NCBI RefSeq assembly: GCF_024347675.1 | Contig: NZ_AP024882.1 | Location: 1,550,001-1,614,000, forward strand | Reading direction: 5' to 3' | From: Vibrio ishigakensis | GTDB taxonomy: Bacteria > Pseudomonadota > Gammaproteobacteria > Enterobacterales > Vibrionaceae | DNA: 64,000 nucleotides | Shown: positions 1-9,031 of the stretch, piece by piece | Layout of the letters: each line of letters opens with the position of its first letter | Numbering within the stretch: position 1 is the first letter of the stretch | Made by a program: the position numbers and the translations under genes | The notes under the pieces: model-generated | Databases searched by the model: none | What the model saw: the letters and a program-made list of their open reading frames with translations, nothing else | What the model was told of the DNA's origin: nothing

Positions 1-580
1 CATGCCAAGCTGCAATGTTTGGATACTCGGTTTCTACTTCGACTTTAAGTGCCATTTTCATTACGTTGATGAACAAGAAACCGGTGATATCGACAATAGT
101 TAATCTTGAACCAACAACAAATGCACTTTCACCTAAACGGTTTTCCAGTTTGGTTAAAAAAGCTATCGCACGAGACTTAGCTTCCTCACCCCACTCACTC
201 ACGCAGTTTTCTCTATCTGCATAAAAACCTGATATATTGCGAAACCCTTGAAATGCCATCAACAGACCTTGCAACTCAACTACACGATGCCACATCTCTA
301 CTTGAGCCTGCTCAAGAGCACCCTCACCAAACAAAGCCTTATCATTCTGAACTGTCGCATCAAGATAGCGACAAACAGCAACCGATTCACTAATGCAGGT
401 GCCATCGTCGAGCTCTAACATTGGCACTGTCCCGCTGGGATTCCTCTTCTGAAAATCTTCAGCTAGATTATCACCGCCTTTAAGGTCGAGTTGAACGCGC
501 TCTACATCGCTACCGATCAACTTTAAGAAAATACCCACACGACGGCTACTTGGGGTTGGTGCCGCTTCGTATAGTTTCAT
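1..580 (-). CDS. Glutathione S-transferase family protein (3' end outside window)
   Basis: An open reading frame starts at the ATG complementary to 578-580 and runs off the left edge after 193 codons. The N-terminus (MKLYEAAPTPSSRR) and the following NPSGTVPML and SESVAVCRYLD segments are the thioredoxin-fold glutathione site of the GST superfamily, with the cis-Pro in TVPML and the E-S pair that contacts glutathione. A helical C-terminal domain follows from about residue 90. A GGAGTGAGTC ribosome site precedes the start. Expected role: cytosolic glutathione conjugation or peroxide detoxification; the substrate cannot be read. Transcribed away from the imelysin operon. Confidence 0.85.
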   Translation of the reverse strand, partial: MKLYEAAPTPSSRRVGIFLKLIGSDVERVQLDLKGGDNLAEDFQKRNPSGTVPMLELDDGTCISESVAVCRYLDATVQNDKALFGEGALEQAQVEMWHRVVELQGLLMAFQGFRNISGFYADRENCVSEWGEEAKSRAIAFLTKLENRLGESAFVVGSRLTIVDITGFLFINVMKMALKVEVETEYPNIAAWH

Positions 581-707
581 GACTCACTCCTTGATGATTA
601 ACTAACAGTTCAACTGTATCAGTAAGTTAGGTTAATACCACTCTCAAAATCACAAGTTAAGAGCTAGCGCACTTATATCACTTTGATTACAAATGCGACC
701 ATTGAGT

Positions 708-726
708 GATAACAATAAAAAATATT
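708..726. promoter_or_regulatory. Fur-like box upstream of the imelysin operon
   Basis: The 19-mer GATAACAATAAAAAATATT matches the classical Fur consensus (GATAATGATAATCATTATC) at 13 of 19 positions, counted by eye. It ends about 100 bp before the imelysin start. AT-richness inflates the match, but imelysin operons are commonly iron-repressed, which fits. Confidence 0.45.
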
Positions 727-823
727 TTGTTACATCTTGCATTATTTTACCGAACGCTTAGACTACGCAACTGCAAATGATAATTACACGCATTTACAAA
801 TTAACCAACTCAAGGAAGAAATA

Positions 824-2074
824 ATGCAGCGTCTACCCCTTGTTATTGCGATGTCACTCGCATCAGCATCCGCACTTGCACAAACAAAAGTTACCCAAGA
901 TCAAGTCGTAGAACACTACGCTGATATCGCACATGCGGTTTACCAAGACTCGCGCATCACAGCGGAAGAACTCCAGAAAAAAATCGATGCACTCGTTGCT
1001 GCTCCATCTGACCAAACGCTAAACGATGCCAAACAGGCTTGGCTGCATGCTCGCGTTTTCTACCAACAATCTGAAGTATTTCGATTTGGTAACCCTGTAG
1101 TTGATGATTGGGAAGGACAACTCAATGCATGGCCTCTAGACGAAGGTCTGATTGACTATGTAGCCGCTGATTATCAACATGAGCTTGGTAACGAAGGGGC
1201 CGTGGCAAACATCGTTGCGAACACCGAAATTCAAGTAGGTAACCAAAAAGTAGATACAAGTAAGATCACCCCAGAGCTGATTGCTGATCTGAACGAAATT
1301 GGTGGTTCAGAGGCGAATGTGGGAACGGGCTACCATGCCATTGAATTCCTACTTTGGGGCCAAGATTTAAACGGCACAAATGCCGGTGCCGGTCAGCGTC
1401 CTTATACTGATTTCGTTGTTGGTGATGCTTGCACAAATGATAACTGTGACCGTCGTATCGAGTACATCCAAGCTGCCGCTCAGTTACTGGTAAACGACCT
1501 CGAGTGGATGGAAAAACAATGGTCTTCCGACACATCTAATAACTACCGCCAAACCTTCTTAGCGGATTCAAGCACAAATGGCATGCGTAAAATGCTGTTT
1601 GGTATGGGCTCTCTTTCTCTAGGTGAACTGGCTGGCGAGCGTATGAAGGTTGCTCTTGAGGCGGGCTCAACAGAAGATGAGCACGATTGTTTCTCTGATA
1701 ACACCCACAACTCACACTATTATAACGAGCAAGGTATCTACAACGTATATACCGGCCTATACAAGCGTGAGGATGGCACCCTACTTCAAGGCCCAAGCCT
1801 GCACGATTTGGTTGCACAATCCGACAAAGATTCTGCCTTCGAAATCCAAAAGCAATTTGATGTTACTCGCTACGAAGTACGCCAACTTGTTTACTCAGCC
1901 GAAAAACAAGGCGTTTACTTTGACCAGTTGATTGCAACCGGCAACACAGAAGGCAACGAGCTAGTAAACAGCTCTATCGATGCGTTGGTAGCTCAGACTG
2001 GTGCTATTGAACGTACCGCGAGTATCGTAGGTATCGATTCACTAAACCCTGATACAGCCGACCACGAATTCTAA
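824..2074 (+). CDS. Imelysin family periplasmic protein (IrpA / EfeM-like, peptidase M75 fold)
   Basis: A 416-residue secreted protein. I chose ATG 824 because an AAGGAAGAA ribosome site lies just upstream and the product then opens with a clean signal peptide (MQRLPLVIAMSLASASALA); the longer frame from 737 has no such signal. The imelysin hallmark GxHxxE is intact at residues 169-174 (GYHAIE), followed by the usual FLLWGQD. Imelysin-family proteins (IrpA, EfeO, EfeM, ICMP) are periplasmic metal-binding proteins tied to iron uptake; protease activity is doubtful for most. It leads an operon with a DUF1111 di-haem protein, a second imelysin and a DUF1513 protein, a grouping I recall from V. 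cholerae VC1264-1266. A Fur-like site lies upstream. Confidence 0.9.
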   Translation: MQRLPLVIAMSLASASALAQTKVTQDQVVEHYADIAHAVYQDSRITAEELQKKIDALVAAPSDQTLNDAKQAWLHARVFYQQSEVFRFGNPVVDDWEGQLNAWPLDEGLIDYVAADYQHELGNEGAVANIVANTEIQVGNQKVDTSKITPELIADLNEIGGSEANVGTGYHAIEFLLWGQDLNGTNAGAGQRPYTDFVVGDACTNDNCDRRIEYIQAAAQLLVNDLEWMEKQWSSDTSNNYRQTFLADSSTNGMRKMLFGMGSLSLGELAGERMKVALEAGSTEDEHDCFSDNTHNSHYYNEQGIYNVYTGLYKREDGTLLQGPSLHDLVAQSDKDSAFEIQKQFDVTRYEVRQLVYSAEKQGVYFDQLIATGNTEGNELVNSSIDALVAQTGAIERTASIVGIDSLNPDTADHEF

Positions 2075-2090
2075 TTTGTCTCTATCTATT

Positions 2091-2113
2091 AAGGGCTCCC
2101 AGCGAGCCCTTTT
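2091..2113 (+). terminator. Intercistronic hairpin with short T-run
   Basis: AAGGGCTC and GAGCCCTT pair around a 5-nt loop and run into TTT. It lies between the first imelysin gene and the DUF1111 gene, so it probably attenuates transcription and raises the imelysin to downstream ratio rather than ending the operon. Confidence 0.7.
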
Positions 2114-2134
2114 GTCGTTTGAATGGAACTCAGC

Positions 2135-3523
2135 ATGAAACTAGCTCGCCACACCTTACTTTGCGCAACCCTAGGCGCAACCTTCTTTGCGCATGCCTAC
2201 GATACTCGCTCCGGCGGTGCCACCACGGTAAAACAGCAAGGGGCCAATGCCTACTCTCTTCCCGCAGCTAACCTGCCTATGACCAGTCGCTTAGACTTTA
2301 GTGTCGGTAATAGTTTCTTCAGAAACCCTTGGGTAGAAGCCCCTGCTAGTACAGATGCAAGAGATGGTTTGGGTCCGCTATTCAACACTAACGGCTGTCA
2401 AAACTGCCACATCAAGGATGGTCGTGGCCACCCGCCTGAGCTAAATGACCGCAACGCTGTTTCAATGCTAGTAAGACTCTCTGTTCCAGCCAAAACAGAA
2501 GACGAAAAAGCTCGACTGATCACAGATGGCAATATTCCTGACCCAACGTATGGCGGGCAACTACAAGACTTCTCAACCACAGGTGCCAAACCTGAAGGTC
2601 AAATTAAGATCACCTATACCACCCATGTAGAAACATTCTCTGATGGGCATACCGTAGAGTTAAGAAAACCTAAGCTTGAAATAGTCGACCTCGCTTACGG
2701 CCCAATGGCTAAAGACATACAAATGTCAGCCCGCGTAGCACCACCAATGATCGGATTAGGCTTGTTAGAGGCTATTCCTGAAGAAACAATCCTCACTTGG
2801 GCCAAGCAACAAGCCTCTATCGATGATGGAATCTCAGGTCGTGCTAATCAGGTTTGGAGTGTAGAAACCCAGCAAACAACAGTTGGGCGCTTTGGCTGGA
2901 AAGCGGGTCAACCGACACTTAACCAACAAAATGCTGCAGCCTTTAATGGGGATGTTGGTTTGACAACCTCACTGTTTACCGCAGAAAACTGCAGTCAAAA
3001 CCAAAGCATCTGTAACGAACTTCCTAATGGTGGTAAGCCAGAGGTTAGCGATAAGATCCTTGGGTTCGTGGAGTTCTACACACAGCACCTAGCTGTCCCC
3101 CAAAGGCGTAATGTTGACGATCCTCAAGTCGTCAAAGGTCAACAACTCTTTGCAAATTCTGGTTGTGAATCATGCCATAAAGTAGACGTCACCACGGCTA
3201 AAGTTGACGATAAACCTGCACTTTCCGAACAGATAATTCACCCTTACACGGATTTACTCTTGCATGATATGGGAGAAGGTCTTGCTGACAATCGCGGTGA
3301 ATTTATTGCCAACGGACAAGAGTGGCGCACTCCTCCTCTATGGGGCATAGGTTACACCGAGGAAGTAAATGGACATACCTACTTCCTACATGATGGCCGT
3401 GCTCGAAACCTAATGGAAGCTGTGCTGTGGCATGGCGGCGAAGCAGAAAACAGCAAACAAACCGTTCTTAAATTCAACAAACAAGAGCGTGATGCACTGA
3501 TTGCTTTCCTGCAGTCGCTATAG
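2135..3523 (+). CDS. Di-haem oxidoreductase family protein (DUF1111, imelysin-associated)
   Basis: A 462-residue exported c-type cytochrome. Start 2135 is preferred over the in-frame ATG 2123 because it has a GGAACT site at the right distance and gives the signal peptide MKLARHTLLCATLGATFFAHA. Two haem-attachment motifs are visible: C88-QN-C91-H92 and C344-ES-C347-H348. The family, often labelled thiol oxidoreductase, resembles MauG/BthA-type di-haem enzymes and recurs beside imelysins. A periplasmic electron-transfer or iron-oxidation role with the neighbouring imelysins is inferred. The gene ends 11 bp before the next start, so it is surely co-transcribed. C-type maturation needs the Ccm system, not seen here. 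Confidence 0.88.
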   Translation: MKLARHTLLCATLGATFFAHAYDTRSGGATTVKQQGANAYSLPAANLPMTSRLDFSVGNSFFRNPWVEAPASTDARDGLGPLFNTNGCQNCHIKDGRGHPPELNDRNAVSMLVRLSVPAKTEDEKARLITDGNIPDPTYGGQLQDFSTTGAKPEGQIKITYTTHVETFSDGHTVELRKPKLEIVDLAYGPMAKDIQMSARVAPPMIGLGLLEAIPEETILTWAKQQASIDDGISGRANQVWSVETQQTTVGRFGWKAGQPTLNQQNAAAFNGDVGLTTSLFTAENCSQNQSICNELPNGGKPEVSDKILGFVEFYTQHLAVPQRRNVDDPQVVKGQQLFANSGCESCHKVDVTTAKVDDKPALSEQIIHPYTDLLLHDMGEGLADNRGEFIANGQEWRTPPLWGIGYTEEVNGHTYFLHDGRARNLMEAVLWHGGEAENSKQTVLKFNKQERDALIAFLQSL

Positions 3524-3534
3524 GGATACAAAAC

Positions 3535-4554
3535 ATGAATAAAAGCCTCATTGCTATGTTTACCATAGCGGCCTTAAGTGGGTGCTCTAGCCCACAAACA
3601 GAACAAGCTGACAAAACAGCACCAGTAACTGCCGAGAAAACACAGCACCCAAGTCAGGGTGTATATGAGCTCTACTTTACCAATGCAACCAAGTTCGAAA
3701 ACAGTGCTCAACTGCTAAGCCAACAGATTACAAACAAGTGCCTTTCAGACCCTCAAGAAGCCAAAGCTCAATGGTCTGAGACGATGCAAACCTGGATGTA
3801 CCTGCAAGGCGGAAACATCAACGTCCCGCAGGCAGATGCCTTGACTTGGAAAGTACAATTTTGGCCAGATAAGAAAGACACTACGGGTCGACAGTTAAAG
3901 TCTGTACTCAGCACTAATCCAGATATCGGCCTTCCGGATTTAAAGAACCAAAGCGCCACCCTACAGGGTTTAACTGCGCTCGAATGGCTTCTATATGAGC
4001 CACAGTTGGACCAAGACCGTTGCTCCCTAGCAACCACAGTTTCCGCCAGTTTAGTCGACACATCAGTTAGCTATAAACAGAGTTTGCTTACCAACCCGTG
4101 GAAAGGGCTAAGCCAAGCACAGTGGGAAAAACAATACCTGAGTCTGGTTAGCGATAAACTCGATAGAATGAGTAAGAAATTGTCACTGCCACTAGCAAAT
4201 TTAGGTAACCCAAGGCCTTATTTTGCAGAATCTTGGCGCTCACAGGTCTCTTATCAAAACCTTTACTCTAATCTAGTCGCGTTAGATGAGTTACTGCACG
4301 CTGAAAACGGTTTAATGACTCTACTTGAGGCCAAAGATCCTAGGTTATCGACTTTAATCGCATCGACCTTGTCAGACACAATTGCCACATGGCCAAAAGA
4401 GGACTCCCTGTTTGAAAGCATACAAACCAAACAAGGGTATAAATTGGCTCTGTCCCAGCTAAACAAGATTGATCAGTTAAAGTACCTCATCAATGAACAG
4501 GCGGCACAAGAGCTCGGTATAGTAGTAGGGTTTAATTCCACAGATGGCGACTAA
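3535..4554 (+). CDS. Imelysin-like lipoprotein with degenerate GxHxxE motif
   Basis: A 339-residue predicted lipoprotein: signal peptide MNKSLIAMFTIAALSGC with lipobox LSGC and acylated Cys17. The rest is helical and imelysin-like. At the place of the family motif it reads G145-L-T147-A-L-E150, so the metal-site histidine is replaced by threonine while Gly and Glu stay. This suggests a structural or partner-binding paralogue of the first imelysin instead of a metal binder; that is inference. The stop overlaps the start of the DUF1513 gene by 11 nt, pointing to translational coupling. Confidence 0.8.
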   Translation: MNKSLIAMFTIAALSGCSSPQTEQADKTAPVTAEKTQHPSQGVYELYFTNATKFENSAQLLSQQITNKCLSDPQEAKAQWSETMQTWMYLQGGNINVPQADALTWKVQFWPDKKDTTGRQLKSVLSTNPDIGLPDLKNQSATLQGLTALEWLLYEPQLDQDRCSLATTVSASLVDTSVSYKQSLLTNPWKGLSQAQWEKQYLSLVSDKLDRMSKKLSLPLANLGNPRPYFAESWRSQVSYQNLYSNLVALDELLHAENGLMTLLEAKDPRLSTLIASTLSDTIATWPKEDSLFESIQTKQGYKLALSQLNKIDQLKYLINEQAAQELGIVVGFNSTDGD

Positions 4555-5629
4555 CCTACACAGTAGACGTGAGTTCCTGCAACTAAGTGCTTTAACCGGT
4601 ATCGCCCTTGTTACCGGTTGTGCTTCATCAGGACCAAAACCTACCACCAGCTCGAAACTTGTAGGCTGCGCCACTGACGGTAAAGGTAACTATATGCTTG
4701 CTGCTACCAATATCAGTGGCGAGCTTCTTTACACCCATCCGCTAGCCTCACGAGGACATTCAGTAGCACATAGCCAGAAAACAAATCACATTGGCGTCTT
4801 TGCGCGCAGACCCGGTTACTATCTCGATATCCTAGACGCAGATTCAGGTGCACAACTACAAAGTTTGGAACCACCGAAAGACCGCTTTTTCTATGGTCAT
4901 GGTGTATATGACAACGACAGTTCACTTCTGTATACAACCGAGGGAGTGACTGACACTTGCGAGGGCGTAATTGGTATCTATGATGCTTCAAACAAGTATC
5001 GACGTATTGGTGAGTGGACAGGCTTTGGTATTGGCCCTCATCAAATAGCTCAGTTATCTACAGGGGTTCTAGTAATCGCGGTTGGCGGAATCCAGACTCA
5101 TGGACGAGACAAAATAAATCTCAGCTCGATGAAACCACAAATAGCCTACCTAGATCCTCAATCAGGGAAGGTTTTACAGACCGTGTCACTCTCAGATCAC
5201 CAATTATCTATTCGCCATTTAGCTGTAGATGATAAAGACGAGGTGTTCTTTGCTCAGCAATTACAAAGAGAAGCAATTGAAACACACCCTCAACTAATAA
5301 TGAGGCATAAGTTGGGTAATCAAGAAGCTAAACAGCTTCTAATTTCAAATAGATTGCACAACAAAATTGACTATATCGGTAGCATTGGGGTGACTAAAAA
5401 AACGGTGGTTGCCAGTGCGCCTCGTGCCAATCTATTGCTTGTTTTTGATAAGGCTAGTGGTCAACAGATAACAAGCCTAAATCAGCGTGAAGCCTGTGGT
5501 ATTGCGACGACTAATAGCGGTTTTTACACTAATAATTATTTGGGTCAGATCATCTCTACTAATCGCGATAAAGTGTCTATTTACAACGGTCCGGCGCTCG
5601 TTTGGGATAACCACTGGTCTCATATATAA
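4544..5629 (+). CDS. DUF1513 domain protein with Tat-type lipoprotein signal
   Basis: A 361-residue protein. The N-terminus carries a twin-arginine motif (S7-R8-R9-E10-F11-L12), a hydrophobic stretch and a lipobox ending at Cys26 (VTGC), so it is probably exported folded through Tat and lipidated. The body has repeated short beta segments typical of the beta-propeller-like DUF1513 family, which is almost always found with imelysin and DUF1111 genes. Its biochemical role is unknown; a periplasmic partner of the imelysin and di-haem proteins in iron handling is inferred. It overlaps the upstream gene and closes the operon. Confidence 0.85.
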   Translation: MATNLHSRREFLQLSALTGIALVTGCASSGPKPTTSSKLVGCATDGKGNYMLAATNISGELLYTHPLASRGHSVAHSQKTNHIGVFARRPGYYLDILDADSGAQLQSLEPPKDRFFYGHGVYDNDSSLLYTTEGVTDTCEGVIGIYDASNKYRRIGEWTGFGIGPHQIAQLSTGVLVIAVGGIQTHGRDKINLSSMKPQIAYLDPQSGKVLQTVSLSDHQLSIRHLAVDDKDEVFFAQQLQREAIETHPQLIMRHKLGNQEAKQLLISNRLHNKIDYIGSIGVTKKTVVASAPRANLLLVFDKASGQQITSLNQREACGIATTNSGFYTNNYLGQIISTNRDKVSIYNGPALVWDNHWSHI

Positions 5630-5753
5630 CAATTAGAAACACGCTCTCACACACCGCTAACCCGTACATGACATGCCTTGTTCCTAGGCCTTTAGACTCT
5701 CCCGCATTATATGCAACTAAACTTAAAAACGAGCAGTGCAAAGGGACAACAAG

Positions 5754-6755
5754 ATGAAACTGTTAAAATATTCAGTAATAAGCCTAGGGTTAGCCATAGC
5801 ACTTACAGGTTGTGGTAGCGATAGTGACGGTGGCAATAGTACTACCGGTAAATTCAGCCTCGGGGTATCGGATGCTCCTATTGATGATGTTTCTTCGGTA
5901 ACTGCGGTGTATAACCGCGCAGTATTACTCCCACAAGATGGTAGCGACCCTATTGAGCTTGACTTTACAACTGGTGATATAGACGAAAACGGCAATGTCA
6001 GTGTCGAGTTATTGGATTATCAAGGAGCAAGTATCGCTCCGCTTGTAACTGATGTAGAGGTACCTGCAGGTGACTATAAGCTTTGCTTGTTTGTACTGGA
6101 CGGTGTTGAACAAGACGAGCGTTACTCACACGTAATAGAAGGCGAATTAGAAACCGGCCCACACTACCCTCTACAAGTTCAAGGTGACGGTGCTTGCCCA
6201 CAAGGTGTAGGTAAAGAAGACGGTGCAGGCGTCCTTTACTTCAATAAAACCTTCAGTGTGAACAATGGTAATAATGACTTTGTGGCTGAGTTTGATTTAC
6301 GTCGAGGATTGAAAGCACCCGTAGGCAACAAAGATTACTACACAATACAACGCACCTCTGTTCAGCTAATTAACGAAGTAGAATCTGGACACATCTCAGG
6401 TACAGTCGATGTTAACCTAGTATCAACCTGTGCAGGCGGAAACCCTGACGATGCGGTTAGTGCAGTGTATGTCTACTCTGGGACTGTTGCCCTAGAAAAT
6501 ATGAAAGGCTTCAACGATGAATTTGTAGACAATCAAGTAGCGCCTACCACATCAGCCAATGTAATCTTCGATCAAGATACTAACACCTACTCCTATGAGG
6601 TTGGGTTCCTTGGAGCAGGGATCTATTCCCTAGGTTACAGTTGTAATGCAGATGACGACGTTGAAAACAGCTTGGAAGATTTTCTGATATATCAGGCCCA
6701 ACAAAATATTTCTGTCGTCAAAAACGAAACAACCGAAGCGAATTTTACAGAATAA
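5754..6755 (+). CDS. DUF4382 domain lipoprotein
   Basis: A 333-residue predicted lipoprotein. Start 5754 has an AAGGG site 9 nt upstream and yields MKLLKYSVISLGLAIALTGC with acylated Cys20; the longer frame from 5736 would spoil the signal. After a Gly/Ser/Asp-rich linker, FSLGVSDAPIDDVSSV is the characteristic opening of DUF4382, a beta-sandwich domain of surface lipoproteins. Many acidic residues and two Cys in the C-terminal part suggest an extracytoplasmic, perhaps calcium-bound fold. It stands 124 bp after the imelysin operon and 200 bp before the Tad-like genes, so it is likely its own unit. Function unknown. Confidence 0.8.
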   Translation: MKLLKYSVISLGLAIALTGCGSDSDGGNSTTGKFSLGVSDAPIDDVSSVTAVYNRAVLLPQDGSDPIELDFTTGDIDENGNVSVELLDYQGASIAPLVTDVEVPAGDYKLCLFVLDGVEQDERYSHVIEGELETGPHYPLQVQGDGACPQGVGKEDGAGVLYFNKTFSVNNGNNDFVAEFDLRRGLKAPVGNKDYYTIQRTSVQLINEVESGHISGTVDVNLVSTCAGGNPDDAVSAVYVYSGTVALENMKGFNDEFVDNQVAPTTSANVIFDQDTNTYSYEVGFLGAGIYSLGYSCNADDDVENSLEDFLIYQAQQNISVVKNETTEANFTE

Positions 6756-6774
6756 CTCTACATAGCTTGCCATA

Positions 6775-6800
6775 GGAGAGTGATCCTCGGCTCACTCTCC
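6775..6800 (+). terminator. Hairpin after DUF4382 gene, no T-run
   Basis: GGAGAGTGA pairs perfectly with TCACTCTCC across an 8-nt loop 20 bp after the stop codon. There is no T-run, so it may be a 3'-protecting hairpin or a weak terminator. Confidence 0.5.
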
Positions 6801-6970
6801 ACCTAGTGGCCGTGTTACTACATGTCAACTTAACCTGCTTAACCTTCAAGCTAACTCTCAAAAACAGATACATATGAATCTAATGGAACCTCTACCCATA
6901 GATCGATTCGCTTCAGTCTGAGATAAACACTACAGTTTTATAGAAAAGAAATTCTAAACAAGGAGTGTTT

Positions 6971-8299
6971 ATGCGATTTCTCCCCTCTCGCTCGCCAGCG
7001 AGCTACAAAAAACAATCAGGATTGATTGTTGTTTTTGCCACCCTAGCTATGTTTGTATTTTTGGCGATCGCTGGATTAGTTCTAGATACCGGTTATGCGT
7101 ACTACAAAAAGAGACAGCTCCAAACTGCAGCGGATGCGGCCGCCCTTAATGGTGCTTACACGCTAATGGCTGGTGGCGAAAACAACGATATAAGAAAGAA
7201 AGCCAGAGCCTCGACTAAGTCACATGGATTTAGAAATGGGGATGATGATGTAGATGTCGACATGAACTGGCCTCCTACATACGGCCACTACATAGACAAC
7301 ACTTCGGCGGTTCAAGTTGAAGTTGAATACACCCACGATACCTTTTTCTTGGGAATTGTTGGCATGGACACTCTCACATACTCTGCCAACGCAACCGCGT
7401 TAGTTGGCGGTGAAGCAAACGAGAACTGCGTTTATGTATTGGGTGAAGATAATGTAGAAAAGATGTTCTATTTGAGCAGTAGCCCATCAAGCCTAATTGC
7501 CACATGTGGCATCGTTGCCAATCTAAAAGGCTCAAGTGGACTTTACATGGACAGTGATACGCATCTTGAGGCAACCACCATAGAAACTATGTCCAACAAA
7601 CACAATCAGATAGAGGGCAAAGTAAAGTGTACTGGTACAGATAACTGCCTTGCTCAAATGTCTGCACCGGCTTCAGATCCCCTAGAAGGATTAGAACTAC
7701 CCATGTCCACAGGTTCATGTTCCAGCACCAAGAAAATCACGGGTGGTTCAAAGAACAACCCTAAAAAGGTAACTGCCGGAGACTACTGCAAAGGACTGGA
7801 GCTAGATAGCGGGTACTTCGAAATGGACCCTGGCACCTACGTTATGGAAAATGGAGACTTCATTGTTTCCAACGGCGCCAACGTTTCTGGTGACGGTGTA
7901 ACCGTTGTTTCCCATTGTAGCAGTGATTGCCAAAACCCTATTGGCGTTCAGTCAGGTTCAACCCTTGATCTAAGTGCGCCTAAATGTAGCTCTGGAGGGT
8001 GTGTCGGGACTGAAGGTATCTTGTTTTGGTCCGCGGGCGACAAAGAGACTAAACTCAACGACGATGAAAAACCGATAGTCACCTTCGAGAGTGGCAGTAA
8101 TGTAACTCTTGATGGGGTGATATATGCTCCAAAACACAATATGGAATTTTCCAGTGGTTCGGTTGGTGGTTTGGATAGCAACGTTATCTTGATTAGTAAA
8201 TACCTGACCCTTTCCAGTGGTTCTCAGGTGACATTAAACCGCCCAGCCGATGATATGAATCCCCTAAAGGGTAACTCTGGTGTAGCTTTGGTGGAGTAG
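6971..8299 (+). CDS. TadG-like (Tad/Flp) pseudopilin-type protein
   Basis: A 442-residue protein starting at ATG 6971, five bases after an AAGGAG site; an in-frame GTG at 6965 lies inside that site and is rejected. Near the N-terminus a QSGLIVVFATLAMFVF segment and the DTGYAYYKKRQLQTAADAAA stretch form the type IV pilin-like helix of TadE/TadG proteins, where a Gly before a hydrophobic helix marks the membrane anchor. The remainder is a periplasmic domain rich in Gly, Ser and paired Cys, with beta-helix-like repeats near the C-terminus (DFIVSNGANVSG, SGSVGGLDS). It is followed after 3 bp by a TadE-like gene. No Tad ATPase or secretin gene is nearby. Confidence 0.8.
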   Translation: MRFLPSRSPASYKKQSGLIVVFATLAMFVFLAIAGLVLDTGYAYYKKRQLQTAADAAALNGAYTLMAGGENNDIRKKARASTKSHGFRNGDDDVDVDMNWPPTYGHYIDNTSAVQVEVEYTHDTFFLGIVGMDTLTYSANATALVGGEANENCVYVLGEDNVEKMFYLSSSPSSLIATCGIVANLKGSSGLYMDSDTHLEATTIETMSNKHNQIEGKVKCTGTDNCLAQMSAPASDPLEGLELPMSTGSCSSTKKITGGSKNNPKKVTAGDYCKGLELDSGYFEMDPGTYVMENGDFIVSNGANVSGDGVTVVSHCSSDCQNPIGVQSGSTLDLSAPKCSSGGCVGTEGILFWSAGDKETKLNDDEKPIVTFESGSNVTLDGVIYAPKHNMEFSSGSVGGLDSNVILISKYLTLSSGSQVTLNRPADDMNPLKGNSGVALVE

Positions 8300-8302
8300 A
8301 TT

Positions 8303-8752
8303 ATGAGTAGAAAAACTAACCAAACAGGCTTTGCCGCTGTAGAAACGGTTATCGTAACCCCTATCCTCATCCTACTGTTCGTAATTATCGTCGATTTTGG
8401 TAGGGTTATGTACTATTCCATCTCAACTGCTTCTGCGGCAAGAAATGCTGCTGCGATGGGCTCACGTGGCGCTACCTATGCTACAGATACAACCCTTCTA
8501 ACCAACCTTGCACAAGAAGATGACTTTATTACAGATGCCGACAGTCCTATCTCGGTAACTGCAAATTCAGTCTGTGTTTGTGCCTCACCAGACAACTCAA
8601 ACTATGATTGTGCTTTAAAAAGCTCATGCAGTGATGGGTTTGAAATGTATGTCGATGTGACTGTCACTAGGCAGTTCAGCACTATTATTGATTACCCAAC
8701 AATCCCGTCTCCGCTCACTTTATCTGAAACGGCCACGTTAAGGGTTGAATAA
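8303..8752 (+). CDS. TadE-like pseudopilin
   Basis: A 149-residue protein with the TadE signature at the start: TGFAAVETVIVTPILILLFV, that is a Gly followed by a hydrophobic helix with Glu at the fifth position after the cleavage-type Gly, as in pseudopilins processed by a prepilin peptidase. The soluble part is short and carries four Cys (CVCASPD and CALKSSC) that may pair. It begins 3 bp after the TadG-like gene and probably shares its transcript. Expected to assemble as a minor component in the inner membrane or periplasm. Confidence 0.82.
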   Translation: MSRKTNQTGFAAVETVIVTPILILLFVIIVDFGRVMYYSISTASAARNAAAMGSRGATYATDTTLLTNLAQEDDFITDADSPISVTANSVCVCASPDNSNYDCALKSSCSDGFEMYVDVTVTRQFSTIIDYPTIPSPLTLSETATLRVE

Positions 8753-8782
8753 AGGTCAATCGCTACGTGGGAGCGCAAGGGA

Positions 8783-8814
8783 GTGAATACAATTTTCTTT
8801 CAATTTGTATTCAC
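8783..8814. promoter_or_regulatory. Perfect inverted repeat between the two Tad-like gene groups
   Basis: GTGAATACAA and TTGTATTCAC are perfect 10-bp arms around a 12-nt spacer, 30 bp after the TadE-like stop and 218 bp before the next TadG-like start. No T-run follows, so an operator is as likely as a terminator. The rest of the 279-bp gap is AT-rich with no gene seen. Confidence 0.45.
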
Positions 8815-9031
8815 CTCTTGAAAAAATATTCATGAGTCCTCCCAACTTCATGTATATTTTTAGTTACTTAGCACTCCATATTTTATAAATACGCCGTTCA
8901 CTTAAATTTGTTAAATAGATCGACTTAAAATTAACAATTTTCTACATTGCTCCTCTACACTGACTATATGAATGTTAGAGATTTTTCTCATATTCAAACG
9001 TTTAAATTGATGACTAGCTGAAGAGGGATTT

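Noticed and set aside
737..823. N-terminal extension of the first imelysin
   Set aside because: It would bury the signal peptide, and a much better ribosome site precedes ATG 824.
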